Shown piece after piece: positions 8,202 to 16,319 of a stretch of DNA of 64,000 nt. The translations under genes were made by a program, and so were the position numbers. The stretch is taken from assembly GCA_046349615.1 (NCBI GenBank), contig JAXMBZ010000007.1, forward strand, positions 124,001 to 188,000, written 5' to 3'. Source of the stretch: JADJNY01 sp046349615. GTDB lineage: Bacteria; Planctomycetota; UBA1135; GCA-002686595. The stretch's first letter is position 1. Every line of letters starts with the position of its first letter. The notes beneath the pieces were generated by a model, which worked only from the letters and a program-made list of their open reading frames with translations, was not told where the DNA came from and did no database searches.

Positions 8202-9754
8202 ACCCTCGAACGATTTCACAAGGCACGGCGCTCGCCGCCATGGTCCTCGCCCTCGTCCTCGGTCTCGTCGCGCTCCCGCGCCCGTCGAACGCGGCCCCCG
8301 CGCGGTGGGCCGACGCGATCGAGAGCGGCGCGGACCACGTCGACGCGGCGGAGCTCGCGCGGCTCCTCATCGACTCGCCCGACGCGCTGCTCGTCGTCGA
8401 CGTGCGGCCCGCCGACGAGTTCGAACGCTTCCATCTGCCCGGCTCCGTGAACCTCGACGTGCCCGCGCTCGTCGGCGAGCCGGGCCGCGCGCTCCTCGAC
8501 GCGAACGCCGCGCGCACGGTCGTGCTCGTCTCGAACGGCATGACGCACCCGGCGCAGGCGTGGGTCGAGCTCGCGCGAGACGGCCGCACGAACGTGCGTG
8601 TGCTCTCCGACGGGCTCGACGGCTTCGTGCGCGACGAACTGACGCCGCCGGGCCTGAGAGGCGTCGTCGCGCCCACCGAGGTCGAGCGCGCGCGCTTCGC
8701 CCGCCTCGCGGCGCTCGTGCTCGGCCCCGGCGCGCTCGCGACGCCGAGCGCGGCCGAGGAGAGCGGCCGCGTCGCCCCGACCAGCGCCGCGGACACGGCT
8801 CCCACTTCGACCGCGTCCGAGCAAGCTCCGACCACGAAGCCCGCGGACGCCTCGCCCGCGCAGACGCCGGCCGCGAAGCCCGCGGTCGCGCGGCTCGCGA
8901 CGGATCCCGCGCGCCTGGAGCGCCCGACGCTCGTCTCGACCGCATGGGTCGCGAAGCGCGCGGCGGAGCTCGTGCTCGTCGACACGCGCGAGAAACCGGA
9001 GGACTACGCCGCGGGCCACCTGCCCGGAGCGCTGCACGTCCCGACGAAGGCGCTGCGCACGACGCGCGACGGCGTCCCGGACGAGCTCCTCGCTCCCGAC
9101 GAGCTCGCGAAGGCGGTCGGCGCGCTCGGCATCGGCCCCGACACCGAGGTCGTCGCATACGGCAACGAGAAGCTGCAGGACCCCGCGCACTTCGTGCTCG
9201 CGCTCGTCAGCCTCGGCCACACGCGCGTCGCGATCCTCGAGGGCGGCCTCACGGCGTGGAAGGCCGAAGCCCGCGCGCTCTCGAAGGACCTGCCCGCGCC
9301 GAAGGCCGTCGCGTACGCGCCGCGTCCCGCGCCGGGCTTCGCGGCCGTGCGCCTCGCCGACGTGCGCGCGGCGAGCGAGGGCGGCGCGGCGAAGATCCTC
9401 GACGTGCGCCCGGCCGACGCGTTCCGCGGCGAGGTCTCGACCGAAGCGCGCGCGGGTCACGTGCCGGGCTCGTGGAACCGTCCGTACACCGAGGACGTCG
9501 CGCAGGTCGACGCGGGGCTCTTCTGGCGCCCGCTCGACGCCCTGCGCGCCGGGTATCGCGAGCTCGGGCTCGATCCCAAAGCGCCCGTGATCGTCACGTG
9601 CCGCACGGGACACCAGGCCGCGCAGACCTGGTTCACGCTTCGCTACCTGCTCGGGTACGAGGACGTGCGTTGGTACGATGGCTCGTGGAAGGAATGGGCT
9701 GCGCACGCGGAACTCCCCGCGGCCACCGGCCCCGCGGGAGCCGCGAAGCACTGA
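8198..9754 (+). CDS. Three-domain rhodanese (thiosulfate sulfurtransferase-like), exported
   Basis: 518 residues with an N-terminal signal or anchor helix (8-28) and three rhodanese modules. Domain 1 (about 48-148) has VSNGMTHP in the active-site loop and no Cys. A Pro/Thr/Ala linker spans about 180-235. Domain 2 (245-360) reads YGNEKLQD and is also Cys-less, as usual for the first half of tandem rhodaneses. Domain 3 (380-503) keeps TCRTGHQA with Cys468 and the WYDGSWKEW ending typical of SseA-like enzymes. Domains 2 and 3 form a standard tandem sulfurtransferase; domain 1 is an added inactive copy. It is coupled to the transporter by ATGA overlap and followed 4 nt later by the regulator. Confidence 0.87.
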   Translation: MNPRTISQGTALAAMVLALVLGLVALPRPSNAAPARWADAIESGADHVDAAELARLLIDSPDALLVVDVRPADEFERFHLPGSVNLDVPALVGEPGRALLDANAARTVVLVSNGMTHPAQAWVELARDGRTNVRVLSDGLDGFVRDELTPPGLRGVVAPTEVERARFARLAALVLGPGALATPSAAEESGRVAPTSAADTAPTSTASEQAPTTKPADASPAQTPAAKPAVARLATDPARLERPTLVSTAWVAKRAAELVLVDTREKPEDYAAGHLPGALHVPTKALRTTRDGVPDELLAPDELAKAVGALGIGPDTEVVAYGNEKLQDPAHFVLALVSLGHTRVAILEGGLTAWKAEARALSKDLPAPKAVAYAPRPAPGFAAVRLADVRAASEGGAAKILDVRPADAFRGEVSTEARAGHVPGSWNRPYTEDVAQVDAGLFWRPLDALRAGYRELGLDPKAPVIVTCRTGHQAAQTWFTLRYLLGYEDVRWYDGSWKEWAAHAELPAATGPAGAAKH

Positions 9755-9758
9755 ACGG

Positions 9759-10103
9759 ATGGCGTCGAAGAAGAAGGCGATGAACCCGGCCCTGTTGTCC
9801 GCGGTCGCGAGCCAATTCCGCGTGCTCGCCGAGCCCGCGCGGCTGACGCTCCTGCAGGAACTCCTCTCCGGGGAGCGGAGCGTCGGCGGGCTCGTGCGCG
9901 CGACGGGCATGTCCCAGGCGAACACGAGCAAGCACCTCGCGGTGCTCGCCGACGCGGGCTTCCTCGCCCGACGCAAGGAAGGCACGACGGTGTACTACGC
10001 CGTCGTCGATCCGAGCGTGAACGAGCTCTGCGATCTGATGTGCACGCGCGTGCAGCGTCAGGCGCAGGCGGACGCGGCGGCGCTGGTCGCGCGGCGCCGC
10101 TAG
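9759..10103 (+). CDS. ArsR-family winged-helix repressor with two C-terminal Cys
   Basis: Small DNA-binding repressor, 114 residues. The winged helix covers about 15-85 with recognition helix MSQANTSKHLAVL and wing RRKEGTTVYY. The only Cys are C91 and C95 in ELCDLMC, directly after the DNA-binding domain. A Cys pair at this place could sense persulfide, oxidant or metal. As last gene of the sulfur operon it is likely the regulator acting at the inverted repeats at 6435-6459. Ligand is inferred; the fold is clear. The ATG at 9759 has no strong ribosome site and lies 4 nt after the previous stop, so translation may be coupled. Confidence 0.88.
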   Translation: MASKKKAMNPALLSAVASQFRVLAEPARLTLLQELLSGERSVGGLVRATGMSQANTSKHLAVLADAGFLARRKEGTTVYYAVVDPSVNELCDLMCTRVQRQAQADAAALVARRR

Positions 10104-10106
10104 GAC

Positions 10107-10132
10107 GCGCGCGCTCGATTCAGAGCGCGCGC
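10107..10132. terminator. Bidirectional hairpin between arsR-like gene and response regulator
   Basis: Perfect 10-bp arms GCGCGCGCTC and GAGCGCGCGC around a 6-nt loop. It starts 3 nt after the arsR-like stop, and the stop codon of the convergent response regulator (10120-10122) lies inside the loop. There is no clear T-tract on either side. Confidence 0.6.
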
Positions 10133-10572
10133 ACCGAGCCCGGCGGCGGCGTGTTGAGCAGGCCCCAGAAGAGGCAGAGCTCGCGCACCGCCGACACGAA
10201 CGCCTGGAACTCGACCGGCTTGACGACGTACGCGTTCACGCCGAGCGCGTAGCTCTTCACGAGGTCGCCCTCTTCGCGCGAGGACGTGAGCATCACGACG
10301 GGGATCTGCCGCAGGTCTTCGTCCGCCCGCAGCGCGGCGAGCAGCTCGAGACCGTTCATCCGCGGCATCTTGATGTCGAGCAGGATCACGACGGGGTGCC
10401 CCTCGGGGCGCCCCGTCCACGCGTCGCGCCGGAGCAGGTAGTCGAGCGCCTCGACGCCGTCGCGCGCGACCGCGACCTCGTTCGCGAGGCGGTGCCCGGC
10501 GAGCGCGCGCAACGTCATCTCGACGTCGAGCGCGTCGTCCTCGACGAGCAGGATCCGCTTCAACCGTTCCAT
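10120..10572 (-). CDS. Single-domain response regulator (CheY/Rcp1-like)
   Basis: Stand-alone phosphoacceptor domain, 150 residues, no output domain. Acidic pocket EDD is at 11-13, the phosphorylated Asp66 in LLDIKMP, the switch Thr96 in MLTSS and the conserved Lys118 in VVKPVEF. The insert after strand 2 (RDAWTGRPEG) is typical of Rcp1-type regulators paired with PAS or phytochrome kinases. Its start overlaps the 3' end of the kinase gene by 13 nt, so the two are translated together and the kinase is its likely partner. The signalling output is unknown. Confidence 0.9.
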   Translation of the reverse strand: MERLKRILLVEDDALDVEMTLRALAGHRLANEVAVARDGVEALDYLLRRDAWTGRPEGHPVVILLDIKMPRMNGLELLAALRADEDLRQIPVVMLTSSREEGDLVKSYALGVNAYVVKPVEFQAFVSAVRELCLFWGLLNTPPPGSVRAL

Positions 10573-12065
10573 CGCGCCGCCTCCTCCCGTTCCCGCGGAC
10601 CGCGCGGGAGCGCGACGCTGAAGCACGCGCCGCGGTCGGGCGCGCCCTCGGCCCACACGCGCCCTCCGTGACGCTCGACGATGCGCTTCACGTTGGCGAG
10701 CCCGACTCCGGTGCCCTCGAACTCCTCCTCGGAGTGCAGGCGCTCGAAGATCTGGAACAGCCGCCCCGCGTACGCGGGCTCGAAGCCGACGCCGTTGTCG
10801 CGCACGCGGAGCACGACCTCGCGTTCCGCGGCGTCCGCCTCGACCGCGATGCGCGCGACGTCGCGCTTGCGCGTGTACTTGACCGCGTTCGCGAGCAGGT
10901 TCGCGAGCACCTGACGGAGCATCGCGCGATCGCCGTCGACGTCGGGCAGGGGCTCGATCGCCCACTCGACCGACCGACCCGCGACTTCCGGGGCGAGGTC
11001 GGCGAGCACTTCGTCGACGATCTCGCGCAGCACGACGCGCCGGCGCGCGAGCTCCACCCGCCCCATGCGCGAGAACGTGAGCAGCTCGTCGATGAGCACG
11101 CCGAGCTTGCGCGCCGAACGCTCGATGACCTCGGCGAGGCGGAGCGCGTCCGGGCTCGATCGCACCGCCGACTCGTCGAGGAGGTAGCCCGCGTAGCCCG
11201 TGATGTGCCGCAGCGGCGCACGCAGGTCGTGCGAAACGGAGCGGCAGAACGCGTCGAGCTCTCGGTTCGCGGCCTCGAGCTCGGCGGTGCGCCGCTGGAC
11301 GCGCCCGTCGAGGTCCGCGTTGAGCCGCCGGAGCTCGTCGGCGAGCCGCTGCGACTCCGTGACGTCGACGCAGGAGCCGATCGAGCCCGCGAAGATCCCC
11401 TCGGCGTCGAAGCGCGGCGCGCCGTGCTCTAGGATCCACCGGTACTCGCCGTCCGCGCGCTGGAGTCGATACTGCAGGGTGAACGCCGCGTGTTCCTTCG
11501 ACGCGCGCGCGCCAACCTCCAGGCAGCGCGCGCGATCGTCGGGGTGCACGCCCTCGGCCCAGCCGTGCCCCTGCTCCTCCGCGAGGCTCCGTCCGCGGAA
11601 CTCGAGCCACGGACGGTTGAAGAAGCCCCGGAGCAGGTCGGGACCCGCGACCCAGATCAGGACGGGCGCCGAGTCGGCCATGCCGCGGAAGCGCGCCTCG
11701 CTCTCGCGCAGCGCGAGTTCGACCTCGCGGCGGCGCGTCAAGTCGACGAGCGCCGCGAGCGCGTGGAGCCCGCGCTCGGTCCGCACCGGAGCGAGGCCGA
11801 TCTCGAACGCGACCTCGGTCCCGTCCTTGCGCCGCCCGAGGAAGTCGCGGCCCGCACCGATCCGCAGCGTGCGCGGGTCGCGGAACCAGGCGTCGCGCAG
11901 CTCGGGGTGCTGCGGGCGAACGAAGTCGGGCACGAGGCGCTCGACGCGCTCGCCGAGCAGCTCCTCGCGCGCGTAGCCGAAGAAGCGCTCGAGCTCCGCG
12001 TTCACGAACTCGATGCGCCCTTCGGCGGAGACGAGGAGCATTGGCGTCGGCGCCGCCTCGAGCAT
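10560..12065 (-). CDS. PAS-domain sensor histidine kinase
   Basis: Sensor kinase of 501 residues without obvious membrane segments. PAS domain 1 spans about 1-112 (MLLVSAEGRIEFVNAELERF), PAS domain 2 with PAC motif about 122-240, a short coiled coil about 240-270, then the HisKA domain with phosphoacceptor His279 in SVSHDLRAPL. The ATPase domain follows with the N box around LLANAVKYT (391-399), G1 DNGVGFE and G2 GTGVGLANVK. The frame stays open upstream; ATG at 12065 is chosen because the PAS domain begins there, though an in-frame TTG at 12107 is possible. The gene overlaps the response regulator start. Ligand unknown. Confidence 0.85.
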   Translation of the reverse strand: MLEAAPTPMLLVSAEGRIEFVNAELERFFGYAREELLGERVERLVPDFVRPQHPELRDAWFRDPRTLRIGAGRDFLGRRKDGTEVAFEIGLAPVRTERGLHALAALVDLTRRREVELALRESEARFRGMADSAPVLIWVAGPDLLRGFFNRPWLEFRGRSLAEEQGHGWAEGVHPDDRARCLEVGARASKEHAAFTLQYRLQRADGEYRWILEHGAPRFDAEGIFAGSIGSCVDVTESQRLADELRRLNADLDGRVQRRTAELEAANRELDAFCRSVSHDLRAPLRHITGYAGYLLDESAVRSSPDALRLAEVIERSARKLGVLIDELLTFSRMGRVELARRRVVLREIVDEVLADLAPEVAGRSVEWAIEPLPDVDGDRAMLRQVLANLLANAVKYTRKRDVARIAVEADAAEREVVLRVRDNGVGFEPAYAGRLFQIFERLHSEEEFEGTGVGLANVKRIVERHGGRVWAEGAPDRGACFSVALPRGPREREEAARWNG

Positions 12066-12186
12066 GCGGAGGACGAACGCGCCGTCGAAGGAGGTGTGGG
12101 GACTCAAGTGCGAAGTGCGCGGGGGAGGCCTGTGGAGCGCGGTCCCCGAACTTCCTCGTCCGACGCTCGACGCGCCACGGAGGTCC

Positions 12187-12212
12187 CGAGTTCGTCGAAC
12201 TCGACAATCGTA
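12187..12212 (-). promoter_or_regulatory. Candidate promoter and operator of the kinase gene
   Basis: On the minus strand TACGAT (12212-12207) is followed by the near-perfect palindrome CGAGTTCG-A-CGAACTCG (12203-12187). The palindrome would sit at or just after transcription start, a good position for a repressor. The leader to the ATG at 12065 would be about 130 nt. Confidence 0.4.
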
Positions 12213-12262
12213 GGAAGTCCGAGCGCGGGAACGGAGCGCGCGCTCCGATACGGTGCGCGCGC

Positions 12263-12994
12263 CTACGCGCGGCCCGCGAGGAACTCCGCCGCCCACGCGG
12301 GCACGACCTCGGCCGCGCGGCCCGCGACGAACTCGTCGCGCGGGTCGAGGTTCTCCGGTGCCTCGAGCGCATTCACGAAGGTCGCCGCGCCGCGCTCGCG
12401 CGCCTCCGCGAGGAAACCCGCGACGGGCCACACGAGCCCGCTCGTGCCGATCGCCGCGAAGTGCGTGCAGCGCGCGATCCGCGCGGCGACCTCGTCCAGG
12501 TGGTGCGGGAGTTCCTGGAACCACACGACGTCCGGCCGCAGGCGCTCCGCGCCGCACACGGCGCACGGGACGAACGCGCCGGGATCGACGTGCTCGAGAT
12601 CGCGCCCGCGCGCTCCACAGGTCTCGCAGCGCAGGTGCACGATCGAGCCGTGCACGTGGAGCGGCGAGGAGCCCGCTCGCTCGTGCAGGTCGTCCACGTT
12701 CTGCGTGACGAGCGTGAAGCCGTCGCCGCGCGCCGCGAGCTCGCGCTCGAGTCGCGCGAGCGCGTGGTGCGCGGGGTTCGGCGCGACGGTTCGGAGCGCC
12801 GCGCGTCGCTCCTGGTAGAAACGCCAAACCGTTTCGGGATCCCGCCGCCACGCGCGCGGCGTCGCGACGTCCTCGACGCTCCGCCCCTCCCAGAGCCCGC
12901 CGTTCCCGCGGAACGTGCGCACGCCGGAATCGGCGGAGACGCCGGCGCCCGTGAGGACGACGAGCTCCACCCGCGCCGCGCCCACGACGGTCAC
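12263..12994 (-). CDS. cobB: SIR2-family NAD-dependent protein deacylase (sirtuin, class III)
   Basis: Removes acyl groups from lysines using NAD; cytoplasmic. The 243 residues contain the NAD-binding GAGVSADSGVRTFRG (17-31), TQNVDDLHERAG, catalytic His115 in LHVHGS, two Zn Cys pairs (CETCG and CAVCG) and the late GTSGLVWPVAG. Tyr60 and Arg63 in FYQERR match the Tyr/Arg pair that lets SIRT5/CobB-type sirtuins accept succinyl or malonyl groups. It starts at GTG inside a GTGA overlap with the upstream molybdopterin-fold gene, so it is the third gene of a three-gene unit. Confidence 0.92.
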   Translation of the reverse strand: MTVVGAARVELVVLTGAGVSADSGVRTFRGNGGLWEGRSVEDVATPRAWRRDPETVWRFYQERRAALRTVAPNPAHHALARLERELAARGDGFTLVTQNVDDLHERAGSSPLHVHGSIVHLRCETCGARGRDLEHVDPGAFVPCAVCGAERLRPDVVWFQELPHHLDEVAARIARCTHFAAIGTSGLVWPVAGFLAEARERGAATFVNALEAPENLDPRDEFVAGRAAEVVPAWAAEFLAGRA

Positions 12995-13563
12995 GAGTTC
13001 GGCGGCGGCACGACCACGGTGTCCGCGTGGCGCGGATCACGCCACGTGCGCTCGACGTCGAACGCCTGGTTGCCGATCACGACTTCGGCACGGTGCGCGA
13101 GCTTCGCGCGCTCGTCGGGACCGGCCTTCGTCGCGACCTCGATCCAGCCCAAGTTCGCGAGGTCGCCCGCGCCGTCGTGGAAGCCCGGCAGGAGCAGGCG
13201 GAACGGACCGCCTTCCGCCGCGGCGAGCGGTTTCCCGCCGCGCGCGTACACGACGAGCCCGAGCGGCTCGACTTGGTGTCGGAACACGGCGAGCCGCACG
13301 CTCCCGTCGCGGTTGCCGAAGTTCAGGAAGAGCGGGTGCTTCGCGGCGCCCGCGCGCGCGAGGAGCCCCGCGAGGCGCACGGCCTCGCCCTGCGCGCCGC
13401 GCGCGAACCGCCCGGCGTCGGCGATCTGGTACTCGGCGGGGAGCCCGCGGAGGTCGTCGAAGGAGAGCTCGAGCTCGGAGCTCACCTTGCCGCACACGCG
13501 GAAGCGCTCGGCGCTCGAAGGGCGGAGGGAGGCGACGGAACGGGAGCCGAGGAAGGCGAACAT
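12991..13563 (-). CDS. Small molybdopterin-oxidoreductase-fold protein lacking the Mo-ligand Cys (paralog 2)
   Basis: 190 residues matching the sulfite-oxidase-type molybdopterin-binding fold: LSFDDLRGLP at 34-43, VRLAGLLARAG, and GGPFRLLLPGF (about 117-127), the usual contact motif. The position that carries the Mo-binding Cys in sulfite oxidase reads FLNFGNRDGS, with no Cys, so catalysis by the classical route is doubtful. It starts 7 nt after the stop of a similar protein and overlaps the sirtuin gene by 4 nt. Role unknown; pterin or other ligand binding is an inference. Confidence 0.72.
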   Translation of the reverse strand: MFAFLGSRSVASLRPSSAERFRVCGKVSSELELSFDDLRGLPAEYQIADAGRFARGAQGEAVRLAGLLARAGAAKHPLFLNFGNRDGSVRLAVFRHQVEPLGLVVYARGGKPLAAAEGGPFRLLLPGFHDGAGDLANLGWIEVATKAGPDERAKLAHRAEVVIGNQAFDVERTWRDPRHADTVVVPPPNS

Positions 13564-13570
13564 GGCGGGA

Positions 13571-14026
13571 TCACTTCTTCTTTGCGTGGAGCTTCGCGTG
13601 CTCGGCGTCGTCGAGCGGCCGCGTGTCGCGCCCGTGCGCGGCGGAGAGCGCGAGACGGGCGACCTGCTTCACGTGGACGCATTCGTCGGCGTGGCCGGGC
13701 ACGAGCAGGCGGAACGGACCGCCCTTCGCGGGCGGGAGCGGCGCGCCGTCGAGCTCGTACACGACGAGCGCGTTCGCGACCTCCGCGATCGGCACGCTGA
13801 CCGCGAAGTTCGAATCCTGCGACGCGACGTCGAGGAAGCGCGCTCCCGGGCGCTCGCCCGCGAGCGCGCGCAGGGCCGCGAGCCGAACGGCGCGGCCGGC
13901 GCGACCGGGCACGAGCCGCGCGACGTCGTCGACCTGCGCGTCCGCGGGGAGACGCGCGAGATCCTCGCGGCGAAGCGCGAGCGGGTTCGAGCACAGCCCG
14001 GTGAGTTCGAGTCGAGGAGCGTCCAT
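13571..14026 (-). CDS. Small molybdopterin-oxidoreductase-fold protein lacking the Mo-ligand Cys (paralog 1)
   Basis: 151 residues, first gene of the three-gene unit that ends with the sirtuin. It aligns with its downstream paralog: LRREDLARLPADAQ near the N-terminus, VRLAALRALAG, and KGGPFRLLVPG (101-111). The Mo-ligand region reads FLDVASQDSNF with no Cys. It is shorter than any complete sulfite oxidase core, so both proteins look like reduced versions of the fold. The ATG at 14026 follows a TATCCT hexamer at 14061-14056 that overlaps the divergent gene's TAGGAT. Function unknown. Confidence 0.7.
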   Translation of the reverse strand: MDAPRLELTGLCSNPLALRREDLARLPADAQVDDVARLVPGRAGRAVRLAALRALAGERPGARFLDVASQDSNFAVSVPIAEVANALVVYELDGAPLPPAKGGPFRLLVPGHADECVHVKQVARLALSAAHGRDTRPLDDAEHAKLHAKKK

Positions 14027-14054
14027 GGGTGTGGGTCGCGCGAGGCGCGGCCGG

Positions 14055-14061
14055 TAGGATA
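14055..14061. promoter_or_regulatory. Overlapping divergent -10 hexamers (TAGGATA)
   Basis: The 7-mer TAGGATA contains TAGGAT read rightward and TATCCT read leftward. The first lies 29 nt before the ATG at 14090, the second 28 nt before the ATG at 14026. Both genes may share one bidirectional -10 element. Confidence 0.45.
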
Positions 14062-14089
14062 CGCCGCTCGAAGGACCTCGATCCAGCGC

Positions 14090-14665
14090 ATGAAAGCGAT
14101 CCGCCTCGTCCTCTTCGGCTTCCTGCTCCTCCTCGCCGGCGGGACGATCCTCGCCCAGTTCCAACGCGCGGATTGGGCGTGCGAGCGCTCGCTCGTCGTC
14201 CCGGCGCCGCAGGAGCGCGTGCACGCGTGGCTCGACGACGTCACGCACTGGCCGACGATCCTCGCGGGCCCCGCGACGGAGAACGCGCCTCCGCTGAACC
14301 CGACCTTCGGCGCGACGACGCGCGGCGCGGGCGCGGAGCTCCACGCGAAGGCGCCGCAGGGTTCGTGGACGCTCGAGCTGCGCGCGAGCGATCCCGCGCA
14401 GGGGCTCGACTACCGCGTCGAGTTCGAGGGCGGCTCGAACACGATCGACGGCACCGTGCGCTTCGCGCCGGAAGCCGGCGGCACGCGCGTCACGCTGCAC
14501 GAAGGCGGCGACGTCGGCTGGGGCCCGATCGAGCGCTTCCTCCGCGGGATGATCGAGAAGGGCCACGCCGAGGAGCTCGGCCGCCGGCTCGAGCGTCTCA
14601 CGCGCGCGCTCGCGGAGCCCGAGACGTCGCCCGCGCCCGCTCCTCCCGCGGAGAAGCAGGGCTGA
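14090..14665 (+). CDS. SRPBCC (START-like) family protein with N-terminal membrane anchor
   Basis: 191 residues. A hydrophobic helix at about 6-23 is followed by a START/Bet v1-like ligand-binding domain (about 30-170): SLVVPAPQERVHAWLDDVTHWP and IDGTVRFAPEAGGTRVTLHEGGD are characteristic strands. Proteins of this group bind hydrophobic molecules or act in polyketide-type cyclisation, but nothing here identifies the ligand. The C-terminal 20 residues are a Pro/Ala-rich tail. It is divergent from the molybdopterin-fold/sirtuin unit and precedes trigger factor by 278 nt, so it is probably independent. Confidence 0.78.
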   Translation: MKAIRLVLFGFLLLLAGGTILAQFQRADWACERSLVVPAPQERVHAWLDDVTHWPTILAGPATENAPPLNPTFGATTRGAGAELHAKAPQGSWTLELRASDPAQGLDYRVEFEGGSNTIDGTVRFAPEAGGTRVTLHEGGDVGWGPIERFLRGMIEKGHAEELGRRLERLTRALAEPETSPAPAPPAEKQG

Positions 14666-14761
14666 CCGGCCGGTTCGGAACGGCGTTCCGGGAAGCGAAT
14701 TCCCGCGTCGAACCCAGGCCGATCCCGGCCCGCCGAGGTCAAGCCCACCCGTCCGTCGAGC

Positions 14762-14773
14762 CGACCTAGGTCG
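14762..14773. promoter_or_regulatory. 12-bp palindrome upstream of trigger factor
   Basis: CGACCTAGGTCG is a perfect palindrome in the 278-bp gap before tig. A TAGAGT hexamer (14802-14807) follows 28 nt later and could be the -10, leaving the palindrome just upstream of the -35 position. The predicted leader to the GTG at 14944 is about 130 nt. Whether a regulator binds here is unknown. Confidence 0.3.
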
Positions 14774-14943
14774 CGTGTGGACGACCCCCTCGTCCGACCG
14801 GTAGAGTCCCCCCCCTTCCAGTGCACGCGCACCCGCGCGAGCCACGCCGAAGCCCTCCCCGCGTGGGGCGGCCCGGCCCTCCCACCCGAACCCGATCGAA
14901 CCGCCTCCTCCACCGCGCGTGGTCCGGGGCAAGCGAGCTCATC

Positions 14944-16230
14944 GTGCAAGTCAGCGTCGAGAAAACCGGTCCCTGCCAGGCGAAGGTCAAGTTCACGGTC
15001 CCCGGGGACGAGTTCAGCGGCACGCTCAAGCGCGCCCTGCAGAACGCGGGCAAGAACGCGAAGATGAAGGGCTTCCGGCCCGGGCACGTGCCGGTGCAGA
15101 TCATCGAGAAGCACTACGGCGTCCAGCTCCGCCACGAGACGATCCAGTACTTCGTCCAGCAGGCGTACGAGCAGGCCGTCAAGGACAACCAGCTCAAGGT
15201 CGTCGGCTTCCAGCGCGTCAACCTCGACGAGATCCGCGTCCTCGAGGGCGCCGACTTCAGCCACGCGTTCGAGGTCAGCCTGCGCCCCGAGATCGCGCTC
15301 AAGGAGTACAAGGGCCTGAAGGTCGAGAGCCAGCTCGAGCCCGTGATGGATCAGGAGATCGCGAACGCGATCGAGAACATCAAGCTCCAGCAGTCCCACC
15401 CCGAGCCCGCCGGCGACGCCGGCCTCCCGGAAAACGGGATGGCGCTCGCGAAGGTCGAGTGGCTGCACGAGGGCGAGAACGTGCTCACGCGCGACGGCCT
15501 GCGCGTGTCGCCGAACTCGCCGACGCCCGGCACGGACGCGGACGCGTTCAAGAAGGCGCTCACGGGCGCGAAGGACGGCGAGACGCGCGACGTCGCGATG
15601 ACCTTCCCCGCCGACTTCGACAAGACGGAGCTGCGCGGCAAGAACGGCACGACGCGCATCACGATCAGCCAGGCGTACAAGCTGAACCCGCCGAACGACG
15701 AGGAGCTGCGCAAGATGCTCGGCGTCGCCGACGACGCGGCGCTGAAGAAGCTCGTCTCCGAGAAGCTCGCCGAGGCGAAGCAGGCGCAGGAGAACGGCCG
15801 CGTCGAGAACGTGATCCTCGACCTGCTCCTCTCGGCGCACGAGTTCGAGCTGCCGCAGATGATGGTCGACGAGCAGACGAACGCCCGTCTCGCCCAGCTC
15901 AAGCAGCAGATGCAGCAGGGCGGCGTCCCCGCGGATCAGATCGAGACCCAGGCCGCTTCGCAGAAGGACAACGCGAAGAAGGCCGCCGAGCGCGGCATCC
16001 GCGCGCTGTTCCTCATGCAGACGATCGGCGAGAAGGAAAACCTGCTCGTCACGCGCGAGGACATGCAGGCCGAGGTCCAGATGATCGCCCAGCGCAACAA
16101 CGCGAAGGTCGAGGAGGTCGTCGAGTACTACCAGAAGAACGGCCTGCTCGATCAGATGGCGATCGAGATCCTCGAGCGCAAGGTGCGCCGCTTCCTCCGC
16201 GAGAACGCGAAGATCGAGGTGCCGGCTTGA
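14944..16230 (+). CDS. tig: Trigger factor (ribosome-associated chaperone)
   Basis: Binds nascent chains at the ribosomal exit tunnel. The 428 residues begin MQVSVEKTGPCQAKVKF, the conserved family start, using GTG at 14944. The ribosome-binding loop reads GFRPGHVP (about 42-49) instead of the usual GFRxGxxP with Lys, so a basic residue is His here. A PPIase (FKBP-like) domain covers about 155-240 (LPENGMALAKVEW onward) and the C-terminal helical cradle extends to 428. It is followed by clpP after 89 nt, the common bacterial order tig-clpP-clpX. No strong ribosome binding site is seen. Confidence 0.93.
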   Translation: MQVSVEKTGPCQAKVKFTVPGDEFSGTLKRALQNAGKNAKMKGFRPGHVPVQIIEKHYGVQLRHETIQYFVQQAYEQAVKDNQLKVVGFQRVNLDEIRVLEGADFSHAFEVSLRPEIALKEYKGLKVESQLEPVMDQEIANAIENIKLQQSHPEPAGDAGLPENGMALAKVEWLHEGENVLTRDGLRVSPNSPTPGTDADAFKKALTGAKDGETRDVAMTFPADFDKTELRGKNGTTRITISQAYKLNPPNDEELRKMLGVADDAALKKLVSEKLAEAKQAQENGRVENVILDLLLSAHEFELPQMMVDEQTNARLAQLKQQMQQGGVPADQIETQAASQKDNAKKAAERGIRALFLMQTIGEKENLLVTREDMQAEVQMIAQRNNAKVEEVVEYYQKNGLLDQMAIEILERKVRRFLRENAKIEVPA

Positions 16231-16278
16231 GCCACGCGAGCGGAGATCCGACGAAGTACGACCTGTCCCGGATCACGT

Positions 16279-16292
16279 GGGGCGAACGCCCC
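16279..16292 (+). promoter_or_regulatory. Short hairpin in the tig-clpP gap
   Basis: GGGGCG-AA-CGCCCC lies between tig and clpP, 28 nt before the clpP ATG. It could limit read-through or stabilise processed ends. A GAGAAGAG stretch just before the ATG may serve as ribosome binding site. Confidence 0.3.
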
Positions 16293-16319
16293 CGGTCCCA
16301 CACCCAGAGCGAGAAGAGC

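Noticed and set aside
13800..13822. GTTCGAATCC-like stretch resembling a tRNA T-loop
   Set aside because: It lies within the coding sequence of a molybdopterin-fold protein and no cloverleaf can be drawn around it. No other convincing tRNA was found.
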